Shown: positions 17,493-28,000 of the stretch, piece after piece
How the letters are laid out: each line of letters opens with the position of its first letter
Position numbering within the stretch: the first letter of the stretch is position 1
Source of the DNA: Alphaproteobacteria bacterium
GTDB lineage: Bacteria; Pseudomonadota; Alphaproteobacteria; Caulobacterales; Maricaulaceae
Direction: 5' to 3'
Length of the DNA: 40,945 nt
Assembly (NCBI GenBank): GCA_024278915.1
Contig: JAJRSG010000082.1
Span: forward strand, 1-40,945
Program-made: the position numbers and the translations under genes
The notes under the pieces: generated by a model
What the model saw: the letters and a program-made list of their open reading frames with translations, nothing else
Database searches by the model: none
Told to the model about the DNA's origin: nothing

Positions 17493-17737
17493 CCGCCCCC
17501 GACAGGTGGTAAAAATCCGATTTCTCGTGCGTCAATGATGGAGGCATCTCCAAATACAAGAGATTGATTTATCATGGTTTTAATACTGGGGTCATCAAGG
17601 GCGTCACCCAAGTCATGTAGGGTGGATAAATAGGGCTTTAGAACACTGATCGTGTTGATGTCTTTTGGTAAATCAAGGTACTCTTCTTGCCTACCGGCGA
17701 GGTCACTTAGGCGTCCAAAATATAGTATTTTTAACAT
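17489..17737 (-). CDS. moaD: Molybdopterin synthase sulfur carrier subunit
   Basis: Small ubiquitin-like protein ending EIGFLPPVGGG, overlapping moaE start. Confidence 0.93.
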   Translation of the reverse strand: MLKILYFGRLSDLAGRQEEYLDLPKDINTISVLKPYLSTLHDLGDALDDPSIKTMINQSLVFGDASIIDAREIGFLPPVGGG

Positions 17738-17757
17738 GCAGATGCACTCATTTTTCT

Positions 17758-18519
17758 CTAGCCAGTCAGTAGAGTAAAAAACTTAAAGAGTAAACGCATT
17801 GCAACAAATAAAATCAGTAAAGCTGTCATTTTTCGGATCATATTTTCCGAAAACACTTTTAGATTTAGTCTGTTGCCGATAAACCCACCAACTACGACCA
17901 TAGGCAATAGCAGCCAATATGCTTGTGCTGATTGCATGGTCTGGATGCTACCGTGTTTCATTAATTGGCCATTTAAGCCTGATATAGAGTTTACTAATAT
18001 AAATAGACTGCATAAGGCGGCAATATGTTTGCTGCTGCCCCATGAAATTTTATGCAAAATTGGTGCTAGAAAAATGCCGCCTCCAATGCCAACCATTCCA
18101 GATAATAAGCCTAAGCCACCACCAATTAATGCCGTGGCTGGTAGTGGAGAGGCTGTATATTTTGATTCCGTGGGCGTTTTTTTGAACAGTAGACTAATCC
18201 CTGCAAATAAGAGTGAAACGGACAGCAGGCCAATAAAATATAGGTGCGGTATTTGTATGAAACCACCAACCCAAGCCATTGGCACTGACAATACCAAAAA
18301 TGGCCAGACCGTCCGTATGGAAACAAACCCTGACCTGATATATTGGACGCTATTTCCACTCACGACAAGAATATTACAGCTTAGGGAAATGATGGGAATT
18401 ATCAAATAATTCGCATCAACCAATACGAGTAGAGCTGTATAGGTCGACCCTCCGCCAAATCCGACACTGGCATATAGAATGGCGGTGATGAAAAACAAGG
18501 CAAGTAAGATGGGGTTCAT
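17758..18519 (-). CDS. TauE/SafE family membrane transporter
   Basis: YASVGFGGGSTYTALLVL and LLSGMVGIGGGIFLAPILH repeats; multi-TM. Confidence 0.9.
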   Translation of the reverse strand: MNPILLALFFITAILYASVGFGGGSTYTALLVLVDANYLIIPIISLSCNILVVSGNSVQYIRSGFVSIRTVWPFLVLSVPMAWVGGFIQIPHLYFIGLLSVSLLFAGISLLFKKTPTESKYTASPLPATALIGGGLGLLSGMVGIGGGIFLAPILHKISWGSSKHIAALCSLFILVNSISGLNGQLMKHGSIQTMQSAQAYWLLLPMVVVGGFIGNRLNLKVFSENMIRKMTALLILFVAMRLLFKFFTLLTG

Positions 18520-18523
18520 ATGA

Positions 18524-19525
18524 TTACCCGCCAGTGACGGACATATGCCTAGGTGATGTGGATGGGTTATCAGGGTGTTTGATCTCGAAATTATGTCGTT
18601 CCGGTTTCCGTCCTATGGCTTCATCGAGTAAATGATCGAGAGCTTCAACTCCATTTGGTTCCCTTAAGGCGGCTTTTAGGTCTGCATGGTCATTTTGCCC
18701 CAGACACATATATATTTTGCCCGTACAGGTTACCCGTACTCGGTTGCAGCCGCTACAAAAATTGCGGGAAAGAGGGCTGATGAAGCCGAGACGTCCTTCT
18801 GTTTGGGATATATTTACGTAGCGGGCAGGGCCGCCAGTGTTGTCATCTGTGTCAATTAAATCCCATTGACTTTCAAGGTGTTGGCGGATTTCGGTTAATG
18901 GGATGAATTGGTTCAATCTATTTTCGCCTGTCTCTCCCATTGGCATGACTTCAATAAGTGTCATATCCATGCCTTGAGCATGTGCCCATGCGACCATTTG
19001 GGGGATTTCACTAGCATTGTCATTTTTGAGAGCGACCGTGTTGATTTTTAAATGAAGCCCTGCATCAAGTCCCGCTTCGATACCCGCAAGTACGCTTTCC
19101 AGCTTTCCACCTCTGGTAATACGAGAAAATGTTTGAGGATCAAGACTATCAAGCGAAATATTTACCCGTTTCAAACCTGCATTTTTTAGGTCATTTGCAT
19201 AGCGAGCAAGTTGAGTTGCATTGGTTGTAAGGGTGATTTCGTCCAGTCGCCCTGCGTCCAAGTGTACGGCTAAGTGGTCGACCAAACTCATGAATCCTTT
19301 TCGAACCAGTGGTTCGCCGCCAGTTAGTCGAATTTTCCTTACCCCACGAGCGATAAAGGCATCAGAGATTTGGCAAAGTTCTTCAAGGGTGAGGATATCT
19401 TTTTTTGGCAAAAAAGTCATGAATTCTGCCATGCAGTAGAAACATCGTAAATCGCACCTATCAGTTAAGGATAGGCGTAAATAAGTAATTTTTCTACCAA
19501 ATGGGTCTGTTAGATCAAAGCTCAT
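18524..19525 (-). CDS. moaA: GTP 3',8-cyclase
   Basis: LSLTDRCDLRCFYCMAE (CxxxCxxC), RKIRLTGGEPLVRKG, NFCSGCNRVRVTCTGKIYMCLG, terminal GG. Confidence 0.97.
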   Translation of the reverse strand: MSFDLTDPFGRKITYLRLSLTDRCDLRCFYCMAEFMTFLPKKDILTLEELCQISDAFIARGVRKIRLTGGEPLVRKGFMSLVDHLAVHLDAGRLDEITLTTNATQLARYANDLKNAGLKRVNISLDSLDPQTFSRITRGGKLESVLAGIEAGLDAGLHLKINTVALKNDNASEIPQMVAWAHAQGMDMTLIEVMPMGETGENRLNQFIPLTEIRQHLESQWDLIDTDDNTGGPARYVNISQTEGRLGFISPLSRNFCSGCNRVRVTCTGKIYMCLGQNDHADLKAALREPNGVEALDHLLDEAIGRKPERHNFEIKHPDNPSTSPRHMSVTGG

Positions 19526-19726
19526 ATACGCCTTATAGCAAGTTTAATTATAAAACCAACTGGGTAAAACCGATGTTTTTTGACGACTGGCGGCTTGCCT
19601 GTAACCTACTGTAAAATATGCTTTTTAATTACTAATTTATGTTCTATATTGCAGTTGTTATAGCGATTTAGAACGATTTTTGTTGTAAGTTGCTGGGGCT
19701 GGGGAACAGAATTGGGGGATTCAAAG

Positions 19727-20746
19727 ATGGCGTACAAAGCCAAGCTGACGGCTGCAACCGATCAGCGAAACGGTGTGATAGGAAGGTCTAATCAACGAAG
19801 GAAGGTATGTGTCCTCGCGTATGATGGACTGCGTCCTTTTGAATATGGCCTGGCGGTTGAAATTTTCTTTTCCAAAAATTTGAAATTAGAAAATTGGTAT
19901 GATTTTCAAGTAATCGCAGTTGATGATTCACCTATTACAGGCATTGGCAATATCTCAATTGAGGCGAGTACGGATTTAACGGCACTTTTACATGCTGATT
20001 TGATTATTATGCCGGGGTGGCGTGGCATTGACGAAAAAATTCCGCCTGCGCTAAAAGACACGCTAGTCGAAGCTCATGGAAGAGGCGTACAGATAGCTTC
20101 TATCTGTACGGGGGTATTTGTGTTGGCCCAAAGTGGGTTGTTAGATGGGAAAAGAGCGACGACGCATTGGCAGTATCTTGAGGATCTTGCTACTCATTTT
20201 CCGCAAATAAAAGTGGATGAAAATGTTCCATTTGTTGATGATGATCATATTATTACGTCGGCAGGGGCGACTGCTGGTATTGAGATGTGCTTGCATATTA
20301 TCAGAGGACATTATGGTGCCAAGATTGCGTCTATTGTTGCGAGGCGATTAAATGTTGATCCGCAATATGTGATCGATGTTGAGGACAATGCTTTGATGAG
20401 AAGCCAAAACCGCATTCCCCGCCTTTATCAGGGCAATATTTCCCCTCTGCTCGATAAAATTCGGGCAAGTATAAATGAAGATTGGGGCATTGAGCGTATG
20501 TCAGAGGTTACAAGGTCATCTGCTAGAACATTGCAACGCCGGTTCAAGGATAGCACAGGGCATAGCCCTCATATGTGGTTAACAATTGAACGTGTGGAAT
20601 TGGCTAAAGATTTACTAGAGACAACCCCATTAAATATTCAACAAATAGCCACGGCGACTGGATTGAAGACCCCTGAAACTTTTCGACACCATTTTAAAAG
20701 GTTGACGGGAACAAGCCCGACTAAATTTAGAGCAAAGTGCGCCTGA
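19727..20746 (+). CDS. GlxA-type transcriptional regulator (DJ-1/PfpI-like domain plus AraC HTH)
   Basis: RRKVCVLAYDGLRPFEYGLAVEIF, ICTGVFVLAQSGLLDGKRATTHW, C-terminal AraC HTH RTLQRRFKDSTGHSP...FRHHFKRLTGTSPTKFRA. Confidence 0.93.
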   Translation: MAYKAKLTAATDQRNGVIGRSNQRRKVCVLAYDGLRPFEYGLAVEIFFSKNLKLENWYDFQVIAVDDSPITGIGNISIEASTDLTALLHADLIIMPGWRGIDEKIPPALKDTLVEAHGRGVQIASICTGVFVLAQSGLLDGKRATTHWQYLEDLATHFPQIKVDENVPFVDDDHIITSAGATAGIEMCLHIIRGHYGAKIASIVARRLNVDPQYVIDVEDNALMRSQNRIPRLYQGNISPLLDKIRASINEDWGIERMSEVTRSSARTLQRRFKDSTGHSPHMWLTIERVELAKDLLETTPLNIQQIATATGLKTPETFRHHFKRLTGTSPTKFRAKCA

Positions 20747-20754
20747 GGCCAATA

Positions 20755-21186
20755 TTACCCTGCTGATATATAATCGCGTAGGGCAGCGGCTTCATTTTCG
20801 GCTTCGGCAATTTTGAGCTTCACGACGTCCCCAATTGAAATCAGGCCGTTAATTTTCCCGTTGTCAACAACCGGAACATGGCGAAACCGTGAATTTGTCA
20901 TGAGAAACATCACGTCGTCTATACTGGCGTCGCTTGTAATGCTTTTTACTTTTTTTGTCATTGTTTTACTGACTGGTTCGTCGCGAAATCCGGTTTCTTG
21001 GACAAGTGCGCGTCTAATAATATCTCGTTCAGATAAAATGCCAGTAAGGCTACCTTGTTTATCTGTGATAAGAACGACACCAATGTTTTGTGTGTTCAAT
21101 ATAAGAATCGCTTCACGTAAGCTTGCATCCTCATGTAATGAATAAATTGTATTCCCTTTTGTTTTTAGTAAATTTGCAACACTCAC
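20755..21186 (-). CDS. CBS-domain protein (two CBS motifs)
   Basis: NIGVVLITDKQGSLTGILSERDIIRRAL and RHVPVVDNGKINGLISIGDVVK; GTG start with upstream AAAGGAGAG. Confidence 0.92.
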   Translation of the reverse strand: MSVANLLKTKGNTIYSLHEDASLREAILILNTQNIGVVLITDKQGSLTGILSERDIIRRALVQETGFRDEPVSKTMTKKVKSITSDASIDDVMFLMTNSRFRHVPVVDNGKINGLISIGDVVKLKIAEAENEAAALRDYISAG

Positions 21187-21334
21187 AACGCTCTCCTTTA
21201 TGGACAGTTTAGCATAAAATTGCGAAAAACCCTAATTGCCCACAGGTAGGTCACTAAAAAACCAAATAAAGAGTATTTTATTTGCTGTAAAACTTTATAA
21301 ATATACGAGCGCCCAAATACGTGTGGAGGTCTTT

Positions 21335-24300
21335 ATGACGAGATTGAATTTCACCAAGCCTGAATTCTTAAAATCCGCTATCGGTGATAGCGCATGGTAT
21401 AGCAATAAGGCTTTTGAACCGGGAGCTGAGCGCTTTCTAAAATCCTATTATGATGACGGTGAGCAAAATGATGCCGTTAGTTTGTCCAAAGATGAACTGC
21501 TGATACTAGCGCGTAACTTCTGGATGTTTGGGCAGGTTCGTCAAATTGGCAAGCCATCTATTAATGTGCGGATGGCGGATGATATTAAATCACTTGGTGA
21601 AAAATACGATGTGGTCGAGATTATTACTGATGATCAGGCATTTTTGGTTGATTCCATCATTGGTGAAATTTCTGCACATGGTATTGATGTAATCGGACTT
21701 TTTCACCCTGTGGTGACTGGATGTAGGGATGAAGACGGAGCGTGGATTGAAAAAGGCAAGCCGATTGCCGAGTCGATGGTGCAAGTTCTTATTCGGCGCC
21801 AAACACAAAATACAAGAACGCTTTTGCTGGAAGGGATAACCGAAACGCTAAAAGATTTAAAATCTGCCGTTGATGATTTTAAGTCGATGGTTAATTTCCT
21901 TGATGATACGATCACCGAACTTTCCATGCATCATGGTAAAGTGGCTAAAGATGTTTTAGACGAAGCGTGTGAATTTTTAATGTGGATTAGAGACGGCAAT
22001 TTCGTCTTGCTGGGTTCACGTACCTACAATTACGAAAAAACAAATGGCAGGACGCAAAGCTCCTTTAATTACGCCAAGCCTGAGATGGTCAAGAAGACGT
22101 GCATGGGCATTTTACGCGATACAAAGCGCCTCGTGTTACGCCAAAGTAGTGAACCAGCCAATATTTCATCTAATACTCAAGCCTTTTTGTCGGATAAAGA
22201 TCCGGTCACAGTTGCAAAGTCAAATTTGTTTTCTCGTGTGCATCGGCGTGTACGAATGGATTATATTTCGGTGAAGCAGTATAATGAACAAGGGGTTGTG
22301 CGAGGGGAAACGCGGTTTGTAGGTTTGTTTACTGCAGATGCTTATGGGCGGTCCCCTAAATTTGTCCCGCTTATTCGACGTAAGATCGAGCGCGTTATTG
22401 CCCGGTACGGCGCTGAGCCTGGCTCCCATAATGCCAAGCGGTTGGAATTTGTACTGGCTTCATATCCTCGTGATGAGTTGTTCCAAAGTTCAAATGATGA
22501 TTTGTTTCGGATTGTTAGTGGGATTGCACAAGTTTTTGACCGCCCCCGAACACGCCTTTTCGTTCGGCATGATCCATTTAAGCGCTTTGTCTCTATTTTG
22601 GTTTATATTCCGCGAGAACACTATAATACGGCTACCCGACAAGCGATTGGGAAACATTTGCGTTTAGCCTTTGGCGGGCGGGTTTCGGCCTTTTACCCAC
22701 AATATTCAGATTCCCCATTAGCACGGGTACATTTTATTATTGGCCTTGATCCTGATAATCACAAAACGCCAGACATTGGTAAATTGGAAGCCGGAATTGC
22801 CAAGTTAACCTTACCGTGGTTTGCGGGGTTGATAGATGCTGCTGAAGAGCAGGCGGGAGCTGATGGTGCATATGATCTGTCGGAATATGAAAATGCTTTC
22901 TCTGAATCCTACCGTGCCAAATTTAGTGGTGCTGAAGCGCTACAAGATATTATGGCGGCAGATAAATTATCTATAGAAAACCCGATTGGTGTAAGAGTTT
23001 ATCATCAGGAAGGCGACGCGGAAAATGTATTTAGGGCGAAATTTTACCTTCAAGAACAACGCCTAGAGCTTTCCGATGTCATGCCGATATTCTCGCATAT
23101 GGATTTACATGTTGCGCAAGAAACGGGCTATAAAATTACGAAACAAACGGGAAATATCTGGATACATGACTATGAAATGCGTCTTGCCTTTAACCCTGAA
23201 AATTCAGATAAGTTAGGGTGTGTTTTTGAAGATGCTTTTTTGGCGGTTTGGCATGGTCAAAATGAAGATGATGGCTTTAACGCCTTGATTTTACAGCAAT
23301 CTGAAGATTGGCGGCGCGTCGCGCTTTTACGTCTACTTGCTCGTTACCGTAAGCAATCAGGCATGGATCCGTCCGAAGATGTTCAAATTGAGGCTTTGGC
23401 ACAATATCCACATATCACAAAACTTTTATTAGACGTTTTCGAGACCAAATTTAATCCCCAGCTGAGGTTGCCTATGCAAGTACGTGGCGAGAAGGTGGAA
23501 AGCTTGGAGGGTGAAATTATTGCCCAATTAGAAAAGGTAAGATCGCTTGACCATGACCGCGTATTAAGGCGAATGGCAAAAACATTACTTGCGAGTTTGC
23601 GGACGAATTTTTTTGTTACAGACGAAACAGGTCAATTGCGGCCCTATATATCTTTAAAAATCAATTCGCAAAAAATAGACTCTCTACCTGCTCCAAAGCC
23701 GTACAGAGAGATATTTGTTTGGTCCCCACGGGTAGAAGGCGTGCACTTACGCTTTGGGCCTGTGGCTCGCGGAGGGCTTCGCTGGTCTGACCGTCGGGAT
23801 GATTTTCGTACTGAAGTTTTAGGGCTGGTAAAAGCGCAACAAGTCAAGAATGCAGTTATCGTACCTGTGGGTTCAAAGGGTGGGTTTTACCCTAAAAAAC
23901 TCCCGACAGAAGGAGGGCGCGACGCTTTTCTTGCAGAAGGGATTGCTTCATATACCCAATTTATCAGTGGGTTGTTAGATATTACAGATACTTATCAGGG
24001 AAAAGGAACGGTTGCTCCTGCTAACGTCGTGTGTTGGGATGATCCCGACCCTTATCTTGTGGTGGCAGCAGATAAAGGAACCGCCACATTCTCGGACATC
24101 GCAAATGGGATTGCAGACAAATACGGTTTTTGGCTTGGAGATGCTTTTGCTTCCGGCGGGTCTGTTGGATATGATCACAAAGCCATGGGCATTACGGCTA
24201 AAGGTGGATGGGAAGCTGTAAAACGGCATTTTCGTGAAATGGGTAAAGATATTCAGTCTGAGCCGTTTGATGTCATCGGTGTTGGAGACATGTCCGGTGA

Positions 24301-26170
24301 TGTATTCGGGAACGGCATGTTATTATCGAAATATACCCGCCTATTAGCGGCTTTTGATCATCGAGATATTTTCATTGATCCTGACCCAAATCCTATCACT
24401 ACATATAGGGAACGTGAACGGATGTTTGCGTTGCCACGTTCTACTTGGCGAGATTTTGATCAAAAGCTAATCTCAATAGGTGGTGGAATTTTCTCCCGTA
24501 GTGCTAAGTCAGTCACGCTCAGCGCGGAAATTCAGAAACTCACTGGGTTAACGGATGCAGAAGTGACCCCAAACCAGCTAATCAATGCTTTGCTGAAAAG
24601 CCAGTGTGAGTTGCTCTGGTTCGGCGGTATTGGGACATATGTGAAAGCCAATTCTGAAAACAATACTGATGTGCGAGACAAATCGAATGATCCGATCCGG
24701 ATTAACGGAGTGGACCTGAAAGCCAAAGTCGTTGGTGAAGGTGCTAATCTGGGCATGACACAGGCGGGGCGGATTGAATTTGCTCGCAATGGTGGCCGTA
24801 TTAATACGGACGCGATTGATAATTCGGCGGGGGTTGATTGCTCTGACAACGAAGTAAACATCAAAATTTTGCTAAGTTCAGCCATTGAGAACGGCGAGCT
24901 AAAGGCTGATAAAAGAGTGAAGCTTCTTGAAAGTATGACTGACGATGTTTCGACGCTGGTTCTACGACACAATTATGACCAGACTGGGGCTCTATCTTTA
25001 GCCGAAATGGGGGCTGCAGATGATCATCATGCCTATGCACGGTTTATGGAAGCTTTGGAGAAGGAAGGTCGATTGGACAGGGAAGTGGAAGGCTTACCCA
25101 GTGTAGCGGAGATGCATACGATCGGGCATAATGGCGGACGCTTGTGCCGCCCTGAAATCGCGGTGTTAAATGCATATGCAAAGATTAAGCTGTTTGACGA
25201 TTTGATTGTTACGAATGTGGCGGACGATACCTATTACAATCAAACATTGATCAACTATTTTCCGAAACCTGTCCAAGGCTTTGATAAATCTTTGGCAGAA
25301 CATCGATTACGCCGAGAGATTATTATTTCCCGCCTATGCAACCAAATAATTGATGTTGGCGGACCGCTATTTATGTCTCGTGTGGAAGAGCAAACCAATG
25401 CGAGTGTTGAAGAAATTGGCAAGGCATTTACCGTTGCTTATGGTGTATTACAAATTGGTAAAATTCGGGATGCAATTAATGATCTCGACAATAAAATCCC
25501 AGCAAGCGCTCAAATTAGCTTGCATGAGGAAATTTCGATTGTGTTGCAGCGGGTGATTGGTTGGCTCGTTCGCCGTGGCGAAAAACAATCCATTGCGGCG
25601 CGTATTGAAATGCGAAATGAGGGGTTGAAAAATGTAGACGAAGGATGGATCGATGTATTGTCCCGTTATGATAGCCGCCGCGTCGCGGCCCGTATTGGGC
25701 GGTTTATTCGCTCAGGAATACCAGAAAGTTTGGCACGTGATGTTGCATTGCTTCGTTCAAGCGCGTCAGGCTTTGATGTAGTTGCCTTAACGGAAAAAAC
25801 AGGGTGGCCCATTCGCAAGTCTGCTGAGCTGTTTTATGATATCGGCGGGCGGTTTAAAATTGACCGTTTGCGAGCAATGTCCATGAAAACGATTCCTAAA
25901 ACCCACTGGGAAGGTTTAGCACAACGCCGAATTGATGAAGATTTTTACGCTGCTCAGGCAAGCTTGGCACTCGCTGCCGCCCATTTACATATTAAAAATG
26001 GGGGAACTGCCAAAGCGGGTACGAAAACGATTATTAACCAATATGTAGTAAATAATGCACATAGTGTTGCGAGTTATGAGGATACCTTTGCTAAAGTAAG
26101 TGCGTCTGGGGGGTGGACTTTAGCGAAATTTGCGATAATTAACGCGCAACTTCGGGAGTTAAGTGGCTGA
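21335..26170 (+). CDS. Large NAD-specific glutamate dehydrogenase
   Basis: About 1611 aa from ATG 21335 (RBS GGAGGT); GPVARGGLRWSDRRDDFRTEVLGLVKAQQVKNAVIVPVGSKGGF, GDMSGDVFGNGMLLS, LWFGGIGTYVKA. Confidence 0.97.
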   Translation: MTRLNFTKPEFLKSAIGDSAWYSNKAFEPGAERFLKSYYDDGEQNDAVSLSKDELLILARNFWMFGQVRQIGKPSINVRMADDIKSLGEKYDVVEIITDDQAFLVDSIIGEISAHGIDVIGLFHPVVTGCRDEDGAWIEKGKPIAESMVQVLIRRQTQNTRTLLLEGITETLKDLKSAVDDFKSMVNFLDDTITELSMHHGKVAKDVLDEACEFLMWIRDGNFVLLGSRTYNYEKTNGRTQSSFNYAKPEMVKKTCMGILRDTKRLVLRQSSEPANISSNTQAFLSDKDPVTVAKSNLFSRVHRRVRMDYISVKQYNEQGVVRGETRFVGLFTADAYGRSPKFVPLIRRKIERVIARYGAEPGSHNAKRLEFVLASYPRDELFQSSNDDLFRIVSGIAQVFDRPRTRLFVRHDPFKRFVSILVYIPREHYNTATRQAIGKHLRLAFGGRVSAFYPQYSDSPLARVHFIIGLDPDNHKTPDIGKLEAGIAKLTLPWFAGLIDAAEEQAGADGAYDLSEYENAFSESYRAKFSGAEALQDIMAADKLSIENPIGVRVYHQEGDAENVFRAKFYLQEQRLELSDVMPIFSHMDLHVAQETGYKITKQTGNIWIHDYEMRLAFNPENSDKLGCVFEDAFLAVWHGQNEDDGFNALILQQSEDWRRVALLRLLARYRKQSGMDPSEDVQIEALAQYPHITKLLLDVFETKFNPQLRLPMQVRGEKVESLEGEIIAQLEKVRSLDHDRVLRRMAKTLLASLRTNFFVTDETGQLRPYISLKINSQKIDSLPAPKPYREIFVWSPRVEGVHLRFGPVARGGLRWSDRRDDFRTEVLGLVKAQQVKNAVIVPVGSKGGFYPKKLPTEGGRDAFLAEGIASYTQFISGLLDITDTYQGKGTVAPANVVCWDDPDPYLVVAADKGTATFSDIANGIADKYGFWLGDAFASGGSVGYDHKAMGITAKGGWEAVKRHFREMGKDIQSEPFDVIGVGDMSGDVFGNGMLLSKYTRLLAAFDHRDIFIDPDPNPITTYRERERMFALPRSTWRDFDQKLISIGGGIFSRSAKSVTLSAEIQKLTGLTDAEVTPNQLINALLKSQCELLWFGGIGTYVKANSENNTDVRDKSNDPIRINGVDLKAKVVGEGANLGMTQAGRIEFARNGGRINTDAIDNSAGVDCSDNEVNIKILLSSAIENGELKADKRVKLLESMTDDVSTLVLRHNYDQTGALSLAEMGAADDHHAYARFMEALEKEGRLDREVEGLPSVAEMHTIGHNGGRLCRPEIAVLNAYAKIKLFDDLIVTNVADDTYYNQTLINYFPKPVQGFDKSLAEHRLRREIIISRLCNQIIDVGGPLFMSRVEEQTNASVEEIGKAFTVAYGVLQIGKIRDAINDLDNKIPASAQISLHEEISIVLQRVIGWLVRRGEKQSIAARIEMRNEGLKNVDEGWIDVLSRYDSRRVAARIGRFIRSGIPESLARDVALLRSSASGFDVVALTEKTGWPIRKSAELFYDIGGRFKIDRLRAMSMKTIPKTHWEGLAQRRIDEDFYAAQASLALAAAHLHIKNGGTAKAGTKTIINQYVVNNAHSVASYEDTFAKVSASGGWTLAKFAIINAQLRELSG

Positions 26171-26243
26171 TTTTCTCGCACTTTACTTTTGTGACAAATC
26201 AGGTATGAAGAGCTAATTGTGACATTCTGGTGTTACTTTGGGG

Positions 26244-27998
26244 ATGTATATGAATTTACCGACAAGTACGGAACGTGGCCAGCCAATGATATTGGGGCAT
26301 TTCGATACATTGATTGCAGGCCTCGAATATGCGGCGACTTGTGACACTGGATATAATTTTTATTCTAGCCGCGGCGATCTGAAAACAAGCCTGACGTATA
26401 AAGAACTCCGTGATAAGGCTGTTGAAGCGGCCCATCGTCTTGTCGGAATTTGTGATGCGGGTGATCGTGTGGGGATTGCCGCCGTTACCAGTCCTGATTT
26501 TGCCATCATGTTTTTTGCTTGCCAATATGCGGGACTTGTACCTGCACCCTTGCCATTACCAGTAACGCTTGGTGGGCGGGGTAGTTATGAGCGTCAATTG
26601 CAACGTATGGCAGATACTGGTGATTTTGGGGCGTTATTAATGCCGGCCAGTATGGAAAAAATCATGAGCTCAGCCCTGAATGACCATGATGTTCCTGTGA
26701 TAAGTTTCGAGAGCGTAGCTGATTTACCGCGTCAAGATGATCTACGCCCGCATCAAGCTGACGACATGTGTTATATTCAATATTCCTCTGGGAGTTCCAG
26801 TTCACCAAAAGGTGTTGTTGGTACCCAGTCCACAGTTGTTGCAAATTGCGTTGGGATTATTAGTGAAGGTGGGCTCGGGATTAATGACAATGATCGGTGT
26901 GTATCATGGCTGCCGCTTTATCATGATATGGGGCTTATTGGTTTTATGATCACCCCAATGATGTCGCAAATGACTGTGGATTATCTGGATCCTTCTGATT
27001 TTACACGACGCCCAATTACTTGGTTGCAAATCATTCAGGATAATAAAGGGACATTGTCTTATAGTCCCACATTCGGTTATGAGTTATGCGTACGGAGATG
27101 GCGTTCAGATCGGGAGCTTGATTTGTCGAGCTGGCGTCGTGCTGGTATTGGTGGTGATATGGTTCAACCGGAACCTTTGAAAGCATTTACAGAATTGTTC
27201 GCACCAAGTGGCTTTACGGAAAGTGTTTTTACACCAAGTTATGGGCTGGCTGAGGCCACACTTGGCGTTTCTTTCACACCTGCTGGGCAAGGGTTGCTTT
27301 GTGATACCATCGATATGGCTCGTTTTGAGCGTACGGGGGAAGCTATCCCCGCTTCTGAAATTACTGCCGAAGAAGATAAACGTACATTTATTGCCTGCGG
27401 TAAAGTAATACCGAAACATTCCTTAGAAGTCAGGAGTTTTGAGGGGGATGTTATGGGAGAAAGGCAAGTCGGACGGATTTGCTTTAATGGCCCAAGTGTA
27501 ACTCCTGGATATTTTCATAATGCCCAAGCAACGCAAGCCGCCTTTACAGAAGACGGCTGGTTGGACACGGGGGATTTAGGATATTGGCTTGATGACCAGA
27601 TTGTCGTGACAGGCCGATTTAAAGATTTAATTTTGTGGCATGGCCGCAATATTTGGCCACAAGATATTGAATGGGCAGCACAGGCGGCGGCCCCTAGCCG
27701 TTGTGGTCGTGCATGTTCATTTTCTATTGGTAGTGGCGACGAAAAAGATATTATTTTGTTGTTGGAATGCCGTACTAGAGATGAAAAATTGCTAGAAGAA
27801 ATTCATGCTACGGTAAGCTCAGCTATCCGCTTGGAGATCGGGGCGCCAATTACCTTAATCCTCGTGCCACGTAGCACAATGATTGTAACTTCATCTGGTA
27901 AATTAAGCCGCGCGCGGGTTCGGGAAAAATTCTTGTCTGGTGCTGTCATTGATTTGCAAGCTAATGATACGATTAAGGCCGTCGACCAAGAAGCCTGA
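26244..27998 (+). CDS. Fatty acyl-AMP ligase/acyl-ACP synthetase
   Basis: CYIQYSSGSSSSPKGVVGTQ, SWLPLYHDMGLIG, YGLAEATLGVSF, DGWLDTGDLGYW; listed 26238 start is a TTG, ATG at 26244/26250 more likely. Confidence 0.9.
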   Translation: MYMNLPTSTERGQPMILGHFDTLIAGLEYAATCDTGYNFYSSRGDLKTSLTYKELRDKAVEAAHRLVGICDAGDRVGIAAVTSPDFAIMFFACQYAGLVPAPLPLPVTLGGRGSYERQLQRMADTGDFGALLMPASMEKIMSSALNDHDVPVISFESVADLPRQDDLRPHQADDMCYIQYSSGSSSSPKGVVGTQSTVVANCVGIISEGGLGINDNDRCVSWLPLYHDMGLIGFMITPMMSQMTVDYLDPSDFTRRPITWLQIIQDNKGTLSYSPTFGYELCVRRWRSDRELDLSSWRRAGIGGDMVQPEPLKAFTELFAPSGFTESVFTPSYGLAEATLGVSFTPAGQGLLCDTIDMARFERTGEAIPASEITAEEDKRTFIACGKVIPKHSLEVRSFEGDVMGERQVGRICFNGPSVTPGYFHNAQATQAAFTEDGWLDTGDLGYWLDDQIVVTGRFKDLILWHGRNIWPQDIEWAAQAAAPSRCGRACSFSIGSGDEKDIILLLECRTRDEKLLEEIHATVSSAIRLEIGAPITLILVPRSTMIVTSSGKLSRARVREKFLSGAVIDLQANDTIKAVDQEA

Positions 27999-28000
27999 GT

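Noticed and set aside
17873-18409. Plus-strand 178-aa ORF
   Set aside because: Antisense to the TauE/SafE gene, which has clear transporter repeats.
24532-24972. Minus-strand 146-aa ORF
   Set aside because: Inside NAD-glutamate dehydrogenase, antisense; no motifs.
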